From Acidomyces sp. 'richmondensis' (taxonomy: Eukaryota; Ascomycota; Dothideomycetes; Mycosphaerellales; Teratosphaeriaceae), in NCBI GenBank assembly GCA_003545705.1, contig QVLQ01000027.1:186001-250000 (forward strand): a DNA stretch of 64,000 nucleotides. The letters run 5' to 3'. The stretch's first letter is position 1. Each line of letters begins with the position of its first letter. A program made the translations under genes and the position numbers. The notes below the pieces were generated by a model. The model was not told the origin of the DNA. It was given only the letters and a program-made list of their open reading frames with translations, and did not search any database. Shown here piece by piece: positions 57,729-64,000 of this stretch.

Positions 57729-58427
57729 CAGTAGCCTAAAAGAGATCACAATACTGCAGTATAATACAAACCATAGCAGCTACAAAATCCAAACCCCCTT
57801 CCTCCAACAAATGAGACCAGAAGAACACCATATTATAGCAATACAAGAACCATGGATTAACCCTAGAACTAGAAAGACAGTTACCCATCCAGGCTACTAC
57901 ACAATCTTGCCAGATGACCACTGCCCAAGGACAGCAATCTATATCACAAAAGAAATAGCCACTACAAGCTGGGAAGCTATATGCCATTCAGGAGACCTAG
58001 CTACCCTTAAATTAAAAACAGAGGACCTAATTATCCACATCCATAACTGCTACAACCCCCATAGGCCATACACAGACCAGGGATTAGGAACCATACCCCT
58101 AATAGGACCGAACACATTGGCCTAGGAGCTTATCTGACTAAAAGGAGGGTCCCAGGAGCCAGACCTGAATGCACCTGTGGATATAGAACACAGACAGTGA
58201 AGCACATCCTAATTTTCTGCCCTGAAAAACAGGAAGCAAGAGAAAGACTACTTAGAGAGGCAGGGACATCAAACTGGAAGGACCTGGCAAACACAAAGAG
58301 GGGCCTTACAGCAGCAGCAAGGTGGATGATCCAAGAAGCAGTCCTGGACCAATTCTCCCTGGCAAGGGATGAGGAACAGGAGAGAGAAAGGAGAGAGACA
58401 GATGGAAGGGACCTGGTGAGAGGCTAG
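57715..58427 (+). pseudogene. LINE ORF2 remnant: endonuclease start fused to the 3' terminal domain
   Basis: ATG 57715 overlaps the ORF1 stop by 14 bases, a usual LINE arrangement. About 125 residues of apurinic-type endonuclease follow (EITILQYNTNHSSYK, HHIIAIQEPWINP, LIIHIHNCYNPHRPY). Near 58097 the sequence jumps to the C-terminal part, RTEHIGLGAYL and then CTCGYRTQTVKHILIFCP in a different frame. The rest of the endonuclease, the reverse transcriptase and RNase H, usually several kilobases, are absent. The inverted copy has the undeleted sequence on the right side of this junction. Confidence 0.8.
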
Positions 58428-58571
58428 GAGCATCAGAGCTCCTTTTAATGTCCAACAGGTGAACAAAAGCAAAAGTTGGATTGGCACCCAAGATAAACAA
58501 GAGATGAGAAGGGTTTTGTGCTTAGGCTTTTACCTTCTAATAACCAAAAATCAGTGATAGCTGCTTATCCT

Positions 58572-59107
58572 AGACAGGAATAGATCAGCAATGCAAGACT
58601 TTATTATTATTAATTAAGGTAGCTATTATACTTTGTAATCTAGTCTAGCCTTTGTGCAGCCTTAATCCTTCTCCTCTTCTTAGTATAGTCTATACTGTTA
58701 GTATTTCCTGTCCAACTTAGGCTTATTACTTTCTCTGTCTTTCTTAGTCCTATCTCTTATCCTATTGTTCTTAAAGCTACTAGTCTTTCTTCCCCTTTCT
58801 ACTAATGTTTAAGTATCCTTAGCTTCTTTATATTTCTATTAGCTTGTTCCCTTTCCCCTTCCCTGTTATCTATATCTTGGCTCTTATTATCCTTTTTCTC
58901 CCTTTTTTGCATCTAGGCTACTTAATTGCATCTCTCTCTAATGTATTAGGTAACTAGGAGGTCCTAAGTCTTCTAAACATATTGTATCACTAGGTCTTAA
59001 GTGTAGAGTGCTAGAAGGGGAATATCTGCTTTGTTTTGGAGAACCAATTCTAGTACGCTTTTATAGATACTTATAATATACCTTAAGGTCTGGTTTTGGA
59101 TCTGTTG
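58572..59107. other. Degenerate pyrimidine-rich, RIP-like sequence
   Basis: The plus strand is dominated by CT and TA words (CTTAG, TCTTAT, CTAGG), and reads on the other strand as AG-rich sequence full of stops, like the RIP-mutated LINE copy. No domain can be identified. It is probably an old transposon remnant on the minus strand. Confidence 0.45.
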
Positions 59108-59295
59108 TGAGTTGGCAGTTCAGGACAGTGGGAGGATGCCTGAGGCATGCACTTGATGTCTTGGCAAGACAACTTTGTTCCATCCTGTCTAGTTAGCTTT
59201 CCTTTCTTTAATCAATCAATCACAGTTGGTTCCTATAATACACTCCAAATTTTACTAGTGTTCAAGCTTCCATCAAACTCTAAAGAGTCACCCAC
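59108..59295 (+). repeat. Dispersed repeat, copy B
   Basis: This carries the same ordered blocks as copy A at 28005-28190: GAGTTGGCA, CTGAGGCATGCACTTG, GGCAAGACAACTT, TTTAATCAATCAATCA, GTTGGTTCCTAT and GTGTTCAAGCTTCCATC. Differences are substitutions and short indels. It lies between the LINE and the gypsy element. The following 59296-59856 shows nothing recognisable. Confidence 0.8.
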
Positions 59296-59940
59296 CATTC
59301 AACACCAATCAAATATGGACTTACGGCGATAAGGATTGGTAAGGTCATGAATGTATTCCTATCGCCAAAATAAATCTTAATGTGAAAGAAATCAGCTATC
59401 ACCTGCTCATATCCTTCTCTACCAACCAAGCCAAAAGTTTCCTGTTTTAATTTATTTCTGCCCGTAAATGAAAGATATGCAGTCATGTACTTCCTGTCAG
59501 GAAAATATGGACCAAGATATGAGGGATGCCTTTGATAAAACAAGATGGAACGAACATTGGGTTTGCGGATGCAATGGCTATACATAAGAGCTGATAAGAT
59601 GAAACTAGTTTTGAAATGCTAAGTTGTAGGTAGTCTTCGTGTATATTTTGGGGTTTGAAAATTTGACGGCGATATATAAAGAATAGGCAAAACCCGATAG
59701 ATTTTAGTTTGCACTAGAAAACAACCAATTGATCTACTTTAACGTTATAATAAGAACAAAGAAGTATAACTACCAAGTAAAATCAAGATCTAGGGGGTTG
59801 AAAAGGCAAACTGCGTCCCTTAAAATACTAGGTGTGTGTTTGGAACCGAAATTGAGTGTTACGGGTCATGACAAACAGGGAAGGTTTACCGAAGCTCCGT
59901 CCGACGAGCGGTAGCTGGAAAGTTGGACCAATCAGGAAGC

Positions 59941-60014
59941 GAGCACCATGAGCACCATGAGCACCATGAGCACCCTCGGAGTGATCACGGTGATCACAGT
60001 GATCAGGGTGATCA
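59941..60014 (+). repeat. Two short 9-bp tandem arrays inside the LTR
   Basis: GAGCACCAT is repeated three times with a partial fourth (59941-59974), followed by four degenerate GTGATCAcg units (59981-60014). Both have a 9-bp period and lie between the CCAAT and TATA boxes, as enhancer-like arrays in LTRs often do. Confidence 0.8.
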
Positions 60015-60030
60015 TACGAGTTACGAACAG

Positions 60031-60037
60031 TATATAG
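60031..60037 (+). promoter_or_regulatory. TATA box in the gypsy LTR
   Basis: TATATAG lies about 100 bp downstream of a CCAAT box and 300 bp upstream of gag, the position expected for the LTR promoter. Confidence 0.5.
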
Positions 60038-60161
60038 GAATCGAAGGCGGAAGCCTTAAGCTTCGACTTCGTGTTCAACTCAATTGTTAATCTCATTGGT
60101 TGGAATAACAACTTCTGCTTCAACTTCGCTGCCTTGACACTCCTCTTCAAACGAGTACCAA

Positions 60162-60315
60162 CCACGTGACTCCAGGTCATCTGATTATCACGTGACCAAC
60201 AGTCATAACACTACCACGTGACTCCAGGTCATCTGATTATCACGTGACCAACAGTCATAACACTACCACGTGACTCCAGGTCATCTGATTATCACGTGAC
60301 CAACAGTCATAACAC
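60162..60315 (+). repeat. Three tandem copies of a 52-bp unit carrying paired CACGTGAC motifs
   Basis: Units start at 60162, 60214 and 60266 and are almost identical. Each contains two CACGTGAC blocks about 25 bp apart (CCACGTGACTCCAGG and TATCACGTGACC). CACGTG is the core site of bHLH proteins. The array sits at the end of the LTR/leader, just before gag. Confidence 0.9.
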
Positions 60316-60332
60316 TTTGAACACCCTCAAGA

Positions 60333-61181
60333 ATGAGTAACTCAGGCATGCATGGGACTCCCACTCCCAGTGAAGCAGGCGGTTCGACACGCCCTCGCCT
60401 AGATGACAACAGTGCGTCTAAGGTTGCTAAGCCAGACTTCTATTATAGAGATCGCTATAAGCTTAGTAACTGGCTTAATCAAATGAACTTGTACTTCTTA
60501 TTCAACGACATCACCAGGAATAAGACACTGTTCGCCACGACGTATCTACGGGGAAGGGCTCAGCACTGGATTAAACCGTACCTTAATAAGTACCTCCGTT
60601 AGAAGGAGGACGAAGAAGGAATCTTTGCGGACTTCAAACAGTTCAGTAGGGTTATCGAATCCATCTTCGGAATCTATAATAGTAAGGAAGTCACTATACG
60701 TATTATACAACACCTAACCTAAAAAACCTCAGCCTCCGAATACGCTGCTAAGTTCTAAAAATATACCTAGGTTATTAGATAGGACGATAACGCCTTAATA
60801 GTTATATTTCGACGAGGCCTAAAGGATAGCGTTAAAGATGAGCTAATACGCGACGGAAGAGCGAACAAGGACCTCGACGAATTAATTAGAACTACTATTG
60901 ACCTTAATAACAAACTTTACGAGAGAAACATGGAGAGACGCTACGATACTCGAGTAAGAGGAAGCGCCGGATATATACCCCGACGGAGCTGGACTACGAA
61001 GGGGAATACGCCGGTTAATAAAGGCGATCCGATAGAACTCGATATAACCTATAAGGTTAAGAAAGGATCGAACCAAAAAGGGAAAAACAACCCTATAAAA
61101 AAGCGAGAAGGACTGAAGTACTATACCTATAGTAAAACGGGCTATATAGTAAAGAACTGTCGCTCGAAAAACAAGGTATAG
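60333..61181 (+). pseudogene. Gypsy gag, with stops and lost zinc-knuckle ligands
   Basis: ATG 60333 opens a gag with FYYRDRYKLSNWLNQMNLYF and a conserved RGRAQHWIKPYL. The same frame continues to TAG 61179-61181 but holds at least five stops, starting with TAG at 60600-60602. At the end the CCHC knuckle reads YYTYSKTGYIVKNC: by the family pattern two Cys and the His have become Tyr, each explained by one G-to-A or C-to-T transition. Other sequence between 61182 and 62389 is an acidic, Glu-rich linker in the same state. Confidence 0.85.
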
Positions 61182-62389
61182 CGACGACAGTTTAATATAA
61201 TAATAGGGACTAGTACAATAGAACTAAGGGAACGAATACAACTCCTAAAGAACCTCCGAAACTTACTCTTCGTACGAATATACTAAGAATAAACCCTGAG
61301 TATAGAGGCTCGAAGAAAAGGACAGTTTCGGAAAGCGGATATATATAGAGAATAAGTCGTTGAATTATACGATCGAATCCTTATAATTAACTAGAGAATC
61401 GAAGGGCTCGAAAAGGAAGTACCAATATACGAAGAAACCTAATTAAATATAATACTTAAAGAGTCGGATAATAGTTACTATTCTTAGGAAAACGAATGTA
61501 ACGAAAGTAGGGAGATACCGCTATAAAAGGGACATCCGCAGAATGAATCCGAACTCGGAAATAGAGAATTAAACATTACTGAAAGACTCGATGTAAATCA
61601 ATTTCCTAATAATGAAGATTGCGAAGACTCCGACACCCCGGAAGAGTTAGGAGAGGAGGCGCCAACTGCGAATCCGGAAGAACGACCCTTACCGGAAGAA
61701 AGTTCGGGGAGCGAAGGCTTAGAAGAAGAAGAAGGGGAAGATGAGAGTGTGTTAATGCACTTTACCGTAACAGGACACTAGGAGATCCTACAAATGTTCC
61801 AAGAAATAGCTAGGAGATACGAAGAAGCCTTTCCTTTAATGAACGGAAGAAGACTACTTTATAGAAAAAACTTCGACCGGATATTGGATTAGCTACGATC
61901 TATATTCTAGCAATATCCACTTATGCCTAACTAAGAAATCTATGTAAGAAAGTTCATCTAGGAACGACCACCTATCGGAAGCATGTTCCTCCTAGGAGGA
62001 TATATCGCCCCAGACGGGACCTTCGTTCCACAAAGAATGAGGGGCTTAATAATGCGGGTTAAGGAACAACTCGATAGGATATAGGACATCTAACGATGGA
62101 GGCGAACTATCGACCGCAATACTACCGGACCTGAGAAGGTAAAGGAAGAGCGAGAGAGGCTTAATGTGAACCGACGCTATAAGATTAAGGAACGATATAA
62201 CGCATTAGAAAGATACCTCGCATCTACAGTATACGAATAGCAAGAACTCATTAGAGATCTTTCAAAAAACTAGATAATCCTGGAGATAGGAGCGATCGAC
62301 AGGAAGTCAACAATATACAAGCTCTAGCATCATCGGCACCAGTATTCCGCACCAAAATACGAATGAATAGCAATGTAGACACCTACGCT

Positions 62390-63130
62390 ATGATCGACTC
62401 CGGAGCCAGTGGGAACTTCATATCGAAGAGGCTCGTCGATAGATACTGTCGTGGGGATTGACCGCAGGCAGGTTGGGTTGTGGCGGCAGGCGGAAGCGGT
62501 GGTGGCACACCCGCCACGGTAGCTGAGCTTTCCGACACACACACATACACAGTTACACAGCGAACACAGACAGACAGACACACAGACAGACAGATAGACA
62601 GACATTGTATTCTTGTACATGTAGATACACACACGTATCATCATTCACCTTTCAGACCTGCATGCATGACCCAGAAGAGCCTACACACACAAACGTACAC
62701 CCAGACAGCCAGACAGCCAGACAGGCCGGCCTTGTATCATATGCTAATGCGACGTTCACTGATCTACTGAGCTGGTTGCCTACTCGACCTACGCGTGATA
62801 CGCTCCCTTCCAGGACGACGGACACTCAGGACGTCCTACTCCACGACAATACGGGATCGCGACCCGCAAGAAAAAGAAGGGGTATGAACTGATCGCGGTA
62901 GACGGATCACCCTTGCCCGACGTCGACAATGAGACGATACTATTGTCGATGGCTGTTTAGCGGCACTACGAGGAAGCTGTCTTGGATGTAGTGGAAATGG
63001 CCAGACACGACATCGTACTAGGCACCCCTTAGCTGAAGCAGCACAACCCAATCATCGATTGGAAGATAGGAGTACTCGATTTCAGGAGATGCGACTACGT
63101 AGTCGACATCAATCCTACGCGCCGATAGAG
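62390..63130 (+). pseudogene. Gypsy aspartic protease region, split by an insertion
   Basis: The active site MIDSGASGNFISKRLVDRY begins at 62390. The frame is then interrupted at 62447 by a 402-bp insertion and resumes after 62852 with GIATRKKKKGYELIAVDGS, then ARHDIVLGTP and HNPIIDWKIGVL. TAG codons replace expected Gln/Trp (for example before LKQHNPII). The catalytic DSGAS is intact. Confidence 0.85.
62447..62848. mobile_element. 402-bp MITE-like insertion with 8-bp TIRs and ATAC target duplication
   Basis: The insert begins TGTCGTGG (62447-62454) and ends CCACGACA (62841-62848), a perfect 8-bp inverted repeat, and is flanked by ATAC at 62443-62446 and 62849-62852. Removing the insert and one ATAC restores the gypsy protease reading VDRYGIATRKKKKGYEL in frame, which matches the family. 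Inside is a CA/ACAG-rich simple repeat (about 62535-62610) and GC-rich flanks. CpA is abundant here, unlike in the surrounding RIP-mutated gypsy sequence. Confidence 0.75.
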
Positions 63131-63299
63131 GACGACGGTAGATGAGATAAGGGAATTGAACGGAGCACAAGACTCTAATTCCAGATCGAACTAGAGGTTT
63201 CAAAGAAACCCCACCTCCGCGGACACTGCTAAGGGTCCAGCAGGTCAACAAGCGAGAGTTAGAAGTGGAAGTCACGCCCTACTTGGATACCCCGAAGAG

Positions 63300-64000
63300 T
63301 ATAAGGAATACGCGCAGCTCTTTAAGGAAGAGGTTGGCAAAGAAGCCTTACCTAAACACTAACCGTAGGACCACCGAATCAACCTCTAACCCGGGAAGGA
63401 ACCCACATTCGGACCAATATATACGCTATTAGAAAAAGAGCTTAAGGCTCTACGAGAATGGTTAGACGAAAACCTTACTAAAGGATTTATAAGACGATCA
63501 GAATCCCCGGCAGGAGCACCAATTCTGTTCGTACTAAAAAAGAATAGGAAGTTACGGCTTTGCGTCGACTACCGGAAGCTTAATACCATTACTATTAAGA
63601 ATCGATACCTACTCCTAAACATCAACGAACTCTAAGACCGATTAGCGCGAGCGCAGTGGTTCATAAGCATCGATCTACGATCAGCATACAACTTAATCCG
63701 GATAGCCGAAGGAGACGAATGGAAAACCGTATTTCGAACTCGATACGGACACTTCGAAACACTTATAATACCTTTTGGACTTACTAACGCACTAGCAACC
63801 TGCCAAGAACTAATAAATAACACCCTTAGAGAGTTCCTCGATAAGACAGTTATCGTATACCTTAACGACATCTTAGTCTACACTACAGGAACTATATAAC
63901 AGTATATACAAGACGTTACTAGCGTATTCGACAAACTAAAACAACGGAACCTACGGGTAGCACCGGAAAAGTGCGAGTTTCACAAGAAAGAAGTCAAGTT
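63300..64000 (+). pseudogene. Gypsy reverse transcriptase, partial, with stops
   Basis: Successive RT motifs are readable: FIRRSESPAGAPILFVLKK, LRLCVDYRKLNTITIKN, WFISIDLRSAYNLIRI, EWKTVFRTRYGHFE, IIPFGLTNA and VIVYLNDILVYT. The catalytic YLDD is YLND, a G-to-A change that removes one of the two catalytic Asp residues. Several TAG/TAA codons interrupt the frame. It continues past the end of the window. Confidence 0.9.

Larger units (their letters stand above)
56165..58571 (+). mobile_element. Non-LTR retrotransposon (LINE), internally deleted
   Basis: The element contains a gag-like ORF1, the start of ORF2 with endonuclease, and the 3' terminal region, but no reverse transcriptase or RNase H. 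It is therefore non-autonomous. The 5' boundary (about 56165) is where the inverted neighbour ends and is approximate; the 3' end is placed by comparison with the neighbour. Its plus strand is unusually rich in CpA and A, so it shows much less RIP than the inverted copy. Confidence 0.8.
59857..60314 (+). repeat. Putative 5' LTR of the gypsy element
   Basis: The segment begins TGTTACGGGTCATGAC and ends GTCATAACA, so the tips form a TGTTA/TAACA inverted pair, followed 18 bases later by the gag ATG. A CCAAT box (59928) and a TATATAGG box (60031) stand at promoter-like spacing. Without the 3' LTR the borders are inferred. The sequence directly after does not match a classic TGG primer-binding site. 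Confidence 0.5.
59857..64000 (+). mobile_element. Ty3/gypsy LTR retrotransposon, RIP-damaged, 3' end outside window
   Basis: Order seen: 5' LTR, gag with a decayed zinc knuckle, an acidic linker, an aspartic protease (interrupted by a 402-bp insertion) and a reverse transcriptase running off the window. The order protease then reverse transcriptase and the RT motifs place it in Ty3/gypsy. Numerous TAG/TAA codons replace Gln/Trp codons throughout, so it is inactive. The 3' LTR is not visible. Confidence 0.85.

Noticed and set aside
55669..58571. Twin-priming inversion of a single LINE insertion
   Set aside because: Both arms contain the same 3' end, so two insertions are needed; twin priming would invert only the 5' part of one copy.
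60162..60315. Possible CRISPR-like array (three regular repeats)
   Set aside because: The 52-bp units follow each other directly with no unique spacers, in a fungal LTR element.
62330..62770. Open frames on both strands rich in Thr/His/Asp/Arg or Cys/Val
   Set aside because: They are translations of the ACAG/ACAC simple repeat in the inserted element, with no protein signature.
1..64000. tRNA, rRNA or small structured RNA genes
   Set aside because: By eye I found no convincing T-loop/A-box pairs or rRNA sequence; a covariance-model scan would be needed to exclude them.

Overview
The window is nuclear DNA of a filamentous ascomycete (Pezizomycotina); I cannot fix the class. Genes are monocistronic, introns are short (47-112 bp, GTAAGT/GTATGT-like donors, CTAAC/TGAC-type branch sites), and the conserved genes are typical fungal housekeeping genes. 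The transposons carry dense C-to-T/G-to-A transitions of the kind left by repeat-induced point mutation (RIP). No rRNA, tRNA, CRISPR array or bacterial operon was recognised.

Positions 1-55,300 are mostly euchromatic, with well-preserved genes separated by stretches where nothing is recognisable. In order: an INCENP/Sli15 C-terminus (+), GRASP/Grh1 (-), a decayed D-lactate dehydrogenase (-), TFIIH p62/Tfb1 (+), a large coiled-coil protein of unknown function (-), the G-patch splicing factor TFIP11/Ntr1 (-), 2-oxoglutarate dehydrogenase E1 (+), poly(A)-binding protein (-), a small glycine-rich protein (+), the Hsp90 co-chaperone Aha1 (+), F-box-like relics (+), the ESCRT-III protein Vps60 (-), an arylsulfotransferase-family membrane protein (-) divergent from a flavin monooxygenase (+), centrin Cdc31 (+), a broken hydantoinase (-) divergent from a broken N-carbamoyl-D-amino-acid hydrolase (+), a Nudix hydrolase (-) and a mitochondrial PP2C phosphatase (+).

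From about 55,600 to the end the window is a transposon block. It holds two oppositely oriented LINE remnants that share a 3' end, one of them with its reverse-transcriptase region deleted; a dispersed repeat whose sister copy lies at 28 kb; and a RIP-damaged Ty3/gypsy element whose 5' LTR, gag, protease and reverse transcriptase run off the end of the window. A 402-bp insertion with 8-bp terminal inverted repeats and a 4-bp target duplication interrupts the gypsy protease. Removing it in silico restores the reading frame.

The intact genes do not form one pathway. The clearest functional grouping is the hydantoinase/D-carbamoylase pair, which would together convert 5-substituted hydantoins to D-amino acids. 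Both members carry several disabling lesions, so the locus appears to be a lost catabolic pathway.
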